Positions 34,205-45,800 of a DNA stretch of 64,000 nucleotides are shown here, piece after piece. The notes under the pieces are model-generated. The model was not told the origin of the DNA. It worked only from the letters and a program-made list of their open reading frames with translations, and searched no databases. Every line of letters starts with the position of its first letter. Position 1 is the stretch's first letter. Made by a program: the position numbers and the translations under genes. The DNA is from Diploscapter coronatus (lineage: Eukaryota > Nematoda > Chromadorea > Rhabditida > Rhabditidae), in the NCBI GenBank assembly GCA_964036155.1, contig OZ038423.1, positions 62,573,249-62,637,248 of the forward strand. The letters run 5' to 3'.

Positions 34205-36280
34205 ATGTTCCCGACTTTGCCAGCGAATTCAGCGTCGGCCGGTCTGCTCAAGCAGTTCGGACTGCTCAACAATGGTAAGACATTTGGGAGCAGTTTCAAA
34301 AGTGACCCTTCTAGCATACTATCGTTTCTTCTCATTTCTAATTTTCCCCGACTCACTTCGAAAATATTGCACCTCACACGTCTCGTATTTTTCAAAAATT
34401 CGAATGCAGAACGAAATAATGGACCTGTGGGCAGAGAGGGACTTGCAAATGGATGCCCTTACATGAACATAGAGAAGGGAAAGGAGAAATAAAGCGGGAA
34501 AAGAAGAAGAGGCGGAGAGAGATAGGAGCAAATCGAGAGACGCAGACAACGACGAGACGAGAAAAGAAAGCCTGCTTGCAAAAATCGATAGGTCGGTCAT
34601 TAGAGAATGAGAGACGGGGAAAGTGTGCATGTTTTGGAGAGAGGGGAGAGAAGAAAAGCAAGTGGCATTTCGACAATCATATTCTTCACTCGTTATCTTG
34701 TCTTATCATTTTATCTGATGTTCTCCTTTTCAGGTGCGCAACACCCTGACGGCCCCACCACAAGTCGCATGGATATCTTCCAGAATCAGGTACAGCTTGG
34801 AAATTTTCAACCTGAAAACTGAAATTTTTGAAATTCCACAGAAATTTCTCAAATATTTGTGGTCAAATATGGCAATGAGTGGGGGTGATTTGAGTTTCAT
34901 CGTTTTTTCCGCTAACATTGGCTTGTTTTCGGAATTTTGTGGCAATTGGGGATACCGGAATTGAAAATTTTGTTTATCATTTAAAAATTGTTGAATTTCT
35001 GATTAACACTAAAGGACTATTCGGTATTTTCAGTTCCAACAGCAGAACGGCGAGGCTTCCCACTCACAGAACGGAGTCAATGGATCAGGGGCGGGCAATC
35101 GCAGCAGCAGAAAGGTTGGATTTTTGAAACTCGTATTTTTTTTCTAAAATTACGTATTTGTAAAAGCATTTTGTGAGTTGTGCCGAGAATCCGATATTAG
35201 AAAAATTCGATGGCTGTTTCGATTATTTTAGCGATATTAAGATTTTGTTTCAAATTTAAAACTACCAATTCTTAGGGTCTGAAGCGTGGCGAATGTGCGC
35301 AGAACGACAAGGAGCGTCCGTTCGTGTGTCCGAATGTGGACTGCGGCAAGGCCTTCTCGAGGAATGACCATCTGCAGCGTCACATGCGCATTCACACTGG
35401 ATTGAGGCAGTTCCAGGTTAGGAATGAAAATTTATAGAGAAAAAGATTGCGAAAGATGGGCTCATAGAAAAAGACACCGGCTTTTCTAAGAAATAGTATG
35501 GGAGGCAAGATAGGAAAAGAAAAAACCGGTGTCTTTTTCTAACTGGTGTCCCGGTGTTTTTTTCTAGGGCCCGAAAGATGAAATTATTTGAAGGAATTTT
35601 TTAAAATCCTCTTGATTGACGATTGAGAAATCTAAATGTTCAAATTTCAGTGCCGCACGTGCATGCGCAGTTTCTCTCGATCGGACCATCTCAACAAACA
35701 TGAAAGGTTAGAGATTTTCTATCATTTTATCGTCACCATTCTACCATTTATTTTGGAAACACTTGGCTTCTACATTGTGTTGTAGAAAAACAACTTTTCT
35801 ACTCAATATTTCCCCAGATCCTCAAATTAAGATATGATAGTGCCTAAAACGATTTATTTTTGTCGTAATTTTTTTTTTCAAATGTTAGTTTTCCAGGACT
35901 CACTCCGGTGAAAAGCCGTTCTCGTGCACTGTCTGCGGCAGGAAATTCTCCAAGAAGGATGAGCTCAAGAAACATGAAGTGGTATGGTTTTTTTTTTACT
36001 TTTGCATATTATTACAAATTTTCTATTCGAAAATAAAATCATAAAATGATGCCATTATTCACTTTTTTAAATTTAAAATCTTTCTTTATTACTTAATTTG
36101 CAGAAATGCAGCCATCCTGTCCGTCTGCAGCAGTCCGTGCAGCAAGTGCAGCCTTCGTCCGTCTCGATGAGTTCGTCCTCTCTCCCAACCCTGCCTATGG
36201 CCGCCATGCACAATTTCCACAACATCAATGCTCTCAACATCTACGAGAACGGTAAGGTCCTTCCCAATCAGAATCTCTGA
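34205..36280 (+). CDS. EGR-like transcription factor with three zinc fingers
   Basis: Seven exons (34205-34274, 34734-34789, 35034-35114, 35276-35416, 35651-35706, 35897-35981, 36104-36280) encode 221 residues. Finger 1 is [27 protein letters not shown] (C-x4-C, as in EGR). Finger 2 is [25 protein letters not shown]. Finger 3 is [23 protein letters not shown], where the last ligand is cysteine, giving C2HC. Recognition helices RNDHLQR, RSDHLNK and KKDELKK predict a G-rich site of the GCG-GGG-GGG type. The N-terminus is Gln/Asn/Ser-rich, and the C-terminus has a Ser-rich [12 protein letters not shown] stretch. The protein is much shorter than vertebrate EGR1 and closer to compact invertebrate EGR/KLF-like factors. 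A good donor inside the last exon (AACG|GTAAGG, 36251-36252) allows another isoform with a further 3' exon that I did not find. Confidence 0.88.
35465..35541. repeat. Foldback (MITE-like) inverted repeat in intron 4 of the EGR-like gene
   Basis: TAGAAAAAGACACCGG (35465-35480) is the exact reverse complement of CCGGTGTCTTTTTCTA (35526-35541), a 16-bp perfect stem around a 45-nt loop. A third, degenerate copy (CCGGTGTTTTTTTCTA) follows at 35551-35566. Confidence 0.85.
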
Positions 36281-38385
36281 ATCAGCCAACTCTGAAGCAG
36301 TTAAAGCCGGCTAGAGTATATTTTTCGGGAAATTTAAAATATGAATTGAGCACTGATTTGATCATTTGAATGACGAATTTTCGTTTCAAAGCTTTTCTTT
36401 ATTTTGAATCTTCTGAAAGTCAGATTCGAGCTGAAATTTAAAAAATCTTACTCTCCTGAAATATTTCGTGTAGTTCTAAGGGCACAAATATTCTGACTTC
36501 AATTAAACTAAACTTGTTTCATGAAGAGTTGAAAACAGAATATTTATAATTCCTTGAATACTTAATGGTCATAAATCACAATATCGTCAAACGTGCTATA
36601 TTTTGTCATCATCAAGGTTTTGCACTAAATAGCCGAAAGTAAGGATAAAATGTATTTTTCTAAAATTTGGATATTGTGCAAAATCTTGTTTTTCGAAAAT
36701 TCCAAATACTTTGTTGCAATGAGCGATAGATAATTCTCATTGTTTCATTTATTTTATTCATTTTACCGTCTTCAATAATAAGACGTGTTCACAGGTCAGT
36801 CAGTTTTTTGTGTTCGAATCCTGGTTGATTCGATCGTCATCTGCTTAACTTTGTTGCAACTATTTCAACCATTTGTCTGCTTATTTTCTAAAAGAACTCA
36901 TTTACTGAGCAGGAATATTGCGGATGAATTTTATAAGGAATCATTCGCTCCAATAGTTCTGTTAAATTCTCAACTTGGGTATAATTCTCTACCTTTTCTC
37001 GATTCCTTATTTCTGATAGTTTCTTGGATAATTCATTTATTGCTCTTTATCAACACCATTTAATTTTCAAATAGCGTTAATATTTCAAATGAATAGTGCA
37101 TTTTCCAAGAATCTCTGTTCGGCTTCTCTTTGTGAAGTCTTATTTTTGGCAAGTGTTCACACTTATCATACTTTATCATCATTTACTATTATCTCCATCC
37201 GTTATTTATTATGGCGTTATTTGCACCAATTTTGAATTAATTAATTGTCCTAATTTAAATAAATTTCTTCTATAAAGCAACGGTAGATTTTAGAAATTTT
37301 TATTCATGGAAATTTGAACAAGTGAGCATTTCTTAGAATAATCTTTATATATCTCTACATAAAAATCTGTATAAATTTATAAAATTTTAATATAGAAGAA
37401 AAAGATAAGAAGAGCCCGCTTTTGATAGCAACAAAAATCACCGAAATTTCGCGAAGAAGCCTAGAGACACTTCAGATGTTGGTTTGTTGTGTTTTTGCTG
37501 ACTGATGGAAATAGAAAATTATGCGCGATACAGGGACAGAGTCGAATCTCGGAACGCAGATTCTGATGATGAAAAATTGAAAATGGTACGGGTCAGAACC
37601 CGGGGTGAAAATTGGAATGAAACGAGGAAAATATGGGGGATAGGAACAGCGAAAGACTCATAATTACGTTCTACGCAATTATGATAAAACTGTCGATTTG
37701 AAATTCCAATAAAGGTCAGCCTTTTTCCAAATCGACAGTATTTTTAGAACTCTATCCTATTACAGAAAACACTCAACATTCAATAGGAATAGCGATAGAA
37801 ATCCATATAGTTAATGACGAAATGGAAAAGGTACAACGATGTTTGAATTGTAACATTCTAAGCAAAGCATGATGCGATAGACGGAAAATGATTGGGAAAC
37901 AATTAGAACAACGTTATTCTCTATCTAGAACATGTTGACATCAGAATGAACGATGAGCAAGGTATAAGGTAGGCACTGGATTGCAAGGGCAGAGGAGAGA
38001 ATAGAAGCAGAACAAGAGGACATTTAGATAATGGGAAGTTAGGAATGAATCGGAGACATTTACGGAGATGCGTATACGATGATAATCAGTTTGAAGGTTG
38101 ACAATCGTCAGAGCATGGACTTTTTGCAATTTGAATTTATCATAACATGTCTAGATTAGATTAAGAGGGGTATTTCCACCACAGTATTCCAACTAACTAA
38201 TGTTATGACGATGTGATAAATTCAAACTGTCTGATCTTTTATGACAATAATAATGGTAAGTATACGCACTATTACAGAATGGACAAACTGAAATTGATGC
38301 GATAGAACTGATTTGGATAGTTGACACGGAGCTGCGTAAGTAGGCAATCCACCAGGTAGAGAAGTCAATCGATCAGTCAGCCTCA

Positions 38386-38465
38386 CTATTTAGCGGTTGA
38401 ACCCTGCGCTGCGTCCCTCTTAAGTACCGAGTCCGGTAGGTCGGATGATTGTAGATTGCGAGCCC
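38386..38465 (-). other. Candidate alternative terminal exon of the calcium pump
   Basis: On the minus strand a good acceptor (GTTTTGCAG) precedes an 80-nt open piece, more GC-rich than its surroundings. If joined from a cut at AAAA|GTTCGT near the pump stop (40156-40155), it stays in frame and gives RARNLQSSDLPDSVLKRD...STAK then stop. Mammalian PMCA genes also vary their C-termini by splicing. The donor is weak, so this is tentative. Confidence 0.3.
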
Positions 38466-39642
38466 CTGCAAAACAGCCAAACACGATTAATCCAGGGGAA
38501 AATTATCAGGTATTAATTGGGACTGACTCCGAAATACGAGACATTCAAAGATGCTCTTGCTTGCTAACCACTATATACCGGATTAGGTCGACTTTGAAAA
38601 TATTATTAGGGATAGTTTCTTTCTGCGAGTGAGATGAATTCAATTGTAAATAAAATTTTGAAAAACATGAATTATGCAATATGCACATTTAATAACTGAA
38701 CTCAGTCTCACGTTGCAGAACATTTCAACGCCTTTGATGTTATATTCTGCCACCACCACTGATTTTTTAATGGATTTTCATTTCATTTTGGCACATTTTC
38801 GCATTTTTTAACTATTGAAATTGAAAGAGAATCTTGAAATGAAATACAAATATGCACAGGTTATCAAAATGAAACTGCAGTTAGTATGAAAAATTTCGAC
38901 GATTCGCTACGACACTCCAATCGCAGTTCTATGAATTAGATGTTAATTGTAACTCGATTCAGATGTAAGAAAGAAAATGAAAATTATATGGATAGGAAAT
39001 ATAGTAATCCACGAAAGAGAAAGTGCAGGCTATTTTGACAAATAAATTGAGTGACTGTGGACAGGACATAGACATTGTGGTAATAAAATTTCAATTGGAT
39101 ATTTTTGTAGGATAATATTGAGATTATAACTTTCTTTGAGTTTTGAAGTTGCATTTTTTACCTTCGTAAATCTGTCCATGAAAAAAGAAGTGAAGGTGGA
39201 ATTTTGCGAGTTTCGCCAATGTCTTTTCTGTGACTTATGCAAAAACAAACAACGAAGTGCCTCGTTATTTTCCGTGAATATCAAAGGTGAGATTTGACTA
39301 GAAAAGGTAAGGAAAAGTGCGAATGCAAATGCTTGAAATCTACTCTTTGATATGCAAACATATATTCTCTGACTCACAAAGAAATGCAAGGAAAAGGCAA
39401 AGATAATGCGTGGAAATAACCCATGAAATAATGATAGTTCACACAGCAAGCCGATGTAATCTCTCAGAAAGACATTTCATGATCCAACAATGAAGGAGAG
39501 TGAGAAAAGATGAATATTTAGTACAAAGTGGTTGATAATCAGATAATGCTGGCTGCTGTATATACAAAGTGAATGGGTATGAAAAGTTGAACGTGCAAAG
39601 TGAATAGCCGCCGAGCTAATTGATAACTGAATGTGGATGTAA

Positions 39643-39730
39643 AATACCGTGTTTTCGCCAATAAAAGCTTCGAAACTTCTAATTTTCAACGCCTTTTTGA
39701 GGCGGAGATTTCAATTAGAAAATACGGTAT
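39643..39730. repeat. MITE-like inverted repeat
   Basis: Ends pair as ATACCGTGTTTTC at the left and, read in reverse complement, ATACCGTATTTTC at the right, with one mismatch. An inner CGCCTTTTTGAGGCG forms a small hairpin. It lies in the 3' flank of the calcium pump gene. Confidence 0.65.
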
Positions 39731-39822
39731 GCAGAATGTGCCATAACTCACAATTTGGCAGACAATAGGACCAGTCGTGTCAAATGACTGCAGCAGTGAA
39801 TGAACGAAATATGAAAATGTGG

Positions 39823-39828
39823 TTTATT
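39823..39828 (-). terminator. Likely calcium-pump poly(A) signal
   Basis: AATAAA on the minus strand, about 320 nt downstream of the pump stop codon at 40150-40148. Confidence 0.45.
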
Positions 39829-40147
39829 GCAATTCAGAATTTCATTTTCTCAAAAATACGTGTTCGCTTGCAATAAACGACAAATTTTTAACATTTTAAA
39901 AGCGCAATGATATTTCAAGATTTAGAAATCACAGAAATAAATATACTCGACAAGAAACGAATCGCTTTAGAGAAGAGATGCTTACTTTAAAGAAAATTAC
40001 AAAATAAGGCGCTTTTTTGAATTTGAACTGAATTTGTTGAATCTGACTCAGATTCAGGGTTGAATTAAATTTGAGTGAGTGGTGGTGCGCACGAACACTG
40101 TTTGCTGTCTGACTATAAGTGGTAGATGGAAGTGAGAAAGTGTAGAA

Positions 40148-42819
40148 TTACGAACTTTTCTGTTGTTCGAGTTCCCTGGCAATTTTGAGTCGTCTGACGG
40201 AAGCCCTGAGTCGCTCTGCGGTGGACGTGGTAAGGCTGTTGGGATGGGAGTCGTCAGCGGCTGCCTGGAAGGCCTTCACCACGCGCATCTGCAATCCAAT
40301 CTCGCAAATCTTGCAGCACTCAGATGCTGATCAACTCATTTTCATGACCACATCGCTATTTTGTAAGGCAATGCATTTTCACTCCGTTTTCGTCGAATCA
40401 TGTCTTCGGTAAGAATCTACGCATTTGGGAAAATTCAAAGTTCGAGTCGATTATTGCGGTGTTCAATTGAATGAAACCCATGTTACTCAAATATTCGCTA
40501 TTTCGAATTTCCAGAAATAAACTCGAGACATTTTTCTTTGTCGGATATAAATCGATTCAAGAGGGTAAGCATTTTATCATGAGAATTATTGATAACTTAT
40601 TTTCTCCGTATGTAAATAATGGAATAAGATAAGTAACATGTGAACAATGGAGTGAAAATGCCTTGCCCTTTGATATAGCAATATTTTTACCGAAAAATCT
40701 CAATCACTTTTTGGCTTTTCACTACAAACTGCTGACAAATACATCAATATACAAGGCGATTAAAAAAAGATTAAAAAAGAATTTTTTAAAAATATATTTG
40801 CCAGTTTTGACATGCCGCGGCATAGTTACCGTTTTGAAATCGGATCGAAAGGTGCAAAAACTGCAAAAATCTAACGTTGAATATTGAATTGCAGAAAGTG
40901 TGAAAGATGACTTTGAACTTTGGAATTCGATGGAAAACTATTATGTAGATATAATGACGATTTTCAAAGAATTTTTGCAAAACCAGGCATGCCAATCTAT
41001 TCTTCCTAATTATCAGATCGATGCCTTTCGAATCTTTTTTCAAACATAGTATTTTTCATTCTGCATTTCTGCCTACACGTTTTATGTGTGTTGTGTGCAA
41101 TGTACCTGTGTCTGCAATCTAGTGAGTCCCAGCAGCCAGAGTGCCTGTCCAGGTCGTCTGTCCACGATGGAATGAGCTCCATCTACGCCAGTCTTGGGCA
41201 GCACCGATGTGGAAGAGGGAACGTCATACTCCCCAGACAACATGATGGTCGTCGGCTGAACGTCTCCCTTGCCGAATCGTAGGGTCTTTGGAATGACCGA
41301 GGTGGGAATCGATGTGATCACCTGCAATCTCTCATCAGTTGTTGCGCAGATGCTCATCGCATTTTCCTATCCAATTGCAAATCAGAGATGAGCAGAATCA
41401 TTTATCTTTATGAATTAAAGTTTATTCGGGAGAAATGCGAGTTCTATGATTTTGTTCTTCAAAATGTATGTCTTTGCTCATTCCTGACGAAGATATCGAA
41501 CTAATCTTATGTAATTGGTATCAATCTCAACTATTGGATTCTTGAGTAGTTCTCTCCGTTTCGGAGACGAACTACATCAAATAATAACTGAATCTCTATG
41601 ATCTGACATTTTCATTCTTTCATTCTCAAAGTGAGACTATGATGGAATCAGGCAATTTTGCAGTTTTGAACGAATCGAAAGGAGGATGGGACATGCTTTT
41701 CGATGGATGCATTACTCATTGCTGTGAATGGATTTTGAAAAATTATAGAAAAATTACGCCGGTACAAGAATCAGAGCGACAGGATACAAAAGTACTGCAA
41801 ATATCTTCAGAAAATTGATGAATACTTTCTCTTCATACTTTGAGAGAAATGACTGCAAACTGAATGAATTAAATAATATGGATTTTAGGCGTATTTCCAC
41901 TTGTGCAAAATATGTAGACTCGACCAACCTGTCCCCAAATCAATTCGCCAAGTCCGAAACCTATGCAAACGGCCCATTGGACCCAGGTGAGTGGGTGCGT
42001 GCTGAACCAGTGTCCTCCATACTCCACGATAAAATACTGGGATATCAGAGTGGCGATCCAAATCACGCAGAAGATCGGATTTGTGAAAATGCCCTGAAAA
42101 TTAGAATTCCAATAATTTGTAGCTTTTTAGAATAGTTCATTCTGAAAATTTAAATAAAAACTAAAAGCCAGTGGATTTTTATTACTAATAACTGATAACT
42201 TGAGACAAAATAAACGATGCACACAAAGTCGAATGTGCAAAGTGTGCGTTGCGTAAGATCAAGTAGCCGTCAAAGCCATTCCTCCTCGAACCGATGAAAT
42301 GTCGTCTATTCGCTTGCAAACCGCGCTAATTTCCATGCATCAAGATTTCTTCACCTTTATTTTATCTCAAGTTATCGGCCATTGCCAATAAATATATTGC
42401 TCATTTTTGTAATAGCAAGATAAATAAAGAATAGAATCTTCGAACCTTGAACACATTTCGCTCTCCATGGATCTTCCTAGCATTAATTTCGTTGCACAAG
42501 GTCATGAGCACGAATGTGTTGAATATGATGGTGAAGTGGGCAGTTGGCGCATGACCGATTTTGCCCTCGACTCTGCCCGATTCAGTGCCGGGAATGAATT
42601 TGTCAGCTGCAAATAAAAAGTAAACAAATTAATTTTCTGTGGTCTTTCTTCATATTTTCGCTCATATTAATTAACGAAGAACGTTTACCTGCAAAATGAT
42701 TGCAGAACGTTAATGAGCGGGGCTCGAGTGTTATATATCATATAGTTTTCAGACAATTTTATTACATTTTAAAATTTAAACTATTTCGTGCATTTCCACT
42801 CTATAGTGGTTGATTATGC

Positions 42820-42850
<31 letters not shown>

Positions 42851-45800
42851 ATCTATGACATTATAGCTCATCCCCCTGGTCTCGGCCCTCCTCTTTATTA
42901 ATGAATATGATAGTGACTCTCAAAAATTAGCATAAACGGCTTCTTACAAAAGCTTTACGGCTGTACAGCCGAACATTTGTACAAGCCGTACCTCTGAGAA
43001 ATAAGGTTATGTATATAGGTTGAGTAGGCTAGGCTGAGCAGTATCTAGAAATGCTCTATTTATGCTGCTCATCATTTTAGGACTGAATATAGCCTACTTT
43101 TCCATACCCTTTACACAGTCATTTTTCACAAGTATACGGATTTACAAGAAGCCACAAAACCCTCATACCCTTACCCCAGAAGAGGAGACCGAACAGAACA
43201 GCCAATTGGTAGATGGCGTGGCCGACGATGTTCTTCACCATTGTTCGAGAGATCAGGGACTTTGTACGACCGTATGGCTTCCTGAAGGAATACGAGTTTA
43301 CAAAATCTGAGAAAGATAAAGAATTGCCTGTTGAGCAGATCTTCGGTGGGCATTTCAGTAGCGAGAGCGAGAGAAGCCAGAGTGTCCATGATCAGATTCA
43401 CCCACAGCATTTGCACTGCCTGTAATTTTCAGATAAGACAGGCTATTTGTAAGAATAGAGTTCAGCAGCAGAAGAACTGATCATTTTTAACTTATCACAG
43501 ACAAGAATTTGTCCAATCTATAATTCGTGACTTACAAATAACGTGTTACAAGATTTTGTCAAGCTAAAAAGACAAATTTAATAATTTCCATTTTCAAAAG
43601 CATTCAGAAATTCATATTGAAGTTGATAAAAATAAGCTTTCATCACATTTACGAAACACTAAATGCAGTCTTCAAATAGTTGCTTTCAAAAGTAGATTTA
43701 CCTTGAGAGGTGAATCGGAAATGGCACAAGCACCGATGAAAGCAATGGTGACTGCGACGACGTTGACTGTCAATTGGAATTGCAGGAATTTGGCGATCGA
43801 ATCATAGACATTTCTGCCCCACATTACTGCCTGCAGAATAACGAGTAAAGGGAAAAAATGAGAGGAATTCCGAAACCTTGACGATTGAGGTGAAATTGTC
43901 GTCTGTCAGGATGATGTCCGAGGCCTCTTTGGCTACGTCTGTGCCAGCAATTCCCTGAGAAAATACGTTTATTGATTGAAAAATATTTATTTTTTCTAAC
44001 CATAGCAAATCCGACATCAGCCTTCTTCAGTGCAGGAGCATCATTCGTTCCGTCTCCAGTCACAGCGACCACTTCTCGAGCCTTCGTGTTCTTGCTGTCA
44101 ATTATTCCTAAATTATTGAGGATTACGAAGAATGATTAAGAGTTTGCTGAAAATCATCAATAAAAATCCGAATTTTTCAATAAGTGCACTCCTCTTTTGG
44201 TTGAAAGGAAACGTTATCAGGGACTATTGAGAATTTTCATACAATTCTATTTCGTATGAAATGAAGACCTTACCCTTGACAAGAACGTATTTGTCGGATG
44301 GCTGAGCTCTCGCGAGGACTCTCAGCTTCGGCCAGACCTGATCGAGTTTCTGCTGATTCACTGTGCCATCCGCATCTCGAATTCTGCAACATCCACCATT
44401 CTCTCAATCATTTCAAGATTTTTCCACCTCGCATTGAATTCCTTTCCTTCGAGAGCAAGAAAATCGGCCCCAGGTTTGAGAATTCCGCAGGCAGTGGCGA
44501 TGGAGCGAGCAGTGTTGATGTTGTCGCCAGTCACCATTCGGACGGTGATACCTGCTTTCTGGCATTTCTCGATAGCGGCTGGCACCTGAAAATTCGTTTA
44601 TAGAAGCTATGAATCTTTTTTAATCTCAAGGATCACCTCAGGCCGAACAGGATCCTGAATTCCCATAATGGCGATGAGAGTCATTCCGTTTCGGATAGTC
44701 TCCTCATCTTCCCAGTCAATGCCGATCGTCAATTGCACCTGTAAGTCATTCATGGCATTTTCTTGTAAAGATCATTGCGGCTTTCATGTTTGATCTTCAA
44801 GGCTCTCATCGATCTGCTGTTTCTGACTTTAGTTTTTTTTTTCAATTTAATGCATTCTCTTAATCTACCTCATTCTCCTCATTCGGTTTGACGAGAATGT
44901 CCTTATAAGCGATTCCGATCGTCCTCAACCCGTCAGAGGCCATCGGCTCGATGACCGTCTTCGTCAAATCAGACACTTCATCCGCTCCGAATTTCTCCAC
45001 CTTGCTGTTCTTGCCCAGAATGTACGAGCACCTAGAAAATGTTCATTACAAACTTTGCGTGCAATTTCTTTTTTTGGAAACGAATGGCATAGCTACAAGG
45101 AAGGTAATCATGTAAAAGACACTTATTGTGATAACTCAATCTTCTTAAAATTTACCGATCAACATAAATTATAGAAAAAAGAAACCTCGAAAGAATAATT
45201 TCTGAAGCTCCTTTTGCATAAATTCGATATCCACCTCCTGGTAGCTCAATAACGGTCATCATGGATTTTCGTTGCGAATTGAATGTGTAGACCTAAATTC
45301 AGTTTTCACTTGTTATCGAAAAAATTCGTTTTCTTCGACATTTGAAAAATCAAAACATGATGAAAAGCCACTTTTGATAATGGTTTTCTCTCGGTATTCT
45401 TACTTTTCTAACCTTCAACCATACATTTCATCATGCCGGGATTTTTAATCTTCAATTATCCTTACTTTGAACAGTTTCTCTTCGGGATAATTCTTCCTGA
45501 CACTCTCGTAGCTCTGTTTCACGTCCAAAACGAATCCCAACAGAGCGCATTCGGTTTTATTTCCCACCTGTAAAGTTTTGAGTATTTTTTAAACCTTTTT
45601 TATTTGTGGTTTGATTTTTTCACTTTGATTTGTGCTCGTTTGCAAGTAATTTTCCTCCGACAAATTCGAGTAAAATTTGATGGATGCAATTATTGAGGGA
45701 TAGCAATTTTGGTACTCGCAATTCAACGGGGGCAATTATAAAAAAGGAGACTTGGACATTGTGTGGGCGGAAGTGAGAGATAAAAGAAAACGAGAGACAT

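Larger units (their letters stand above)
36281..40147. other. Long convergent intergenic region between the EGR-like and calcium-pump genes
   Basis: About 3.9 kb where the EGR-like gene (plus) and the calcium ATPase gene (minus) converge. It holds both 3' UTRs, a candidate extra pump exon at 38386-38465, a MITE-like repeat at 39643-39730, and AATAAA on the minus strand (TTTATT at 39823-39828) as a likely pump poly(A) signal about 320 nt past its stop. AATAAA at about 37258 on the plus strand could end an EGR mRNA. Nothing else could be supported. Confidence 0.45.

Noticed and set aside
38380..38460. tRNA-like GGTTGAACCC segment
   Set aside because: No matching A box, acceptor stem or cloverleaf could be drawn. 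The segment is better explained as a candidate exon.
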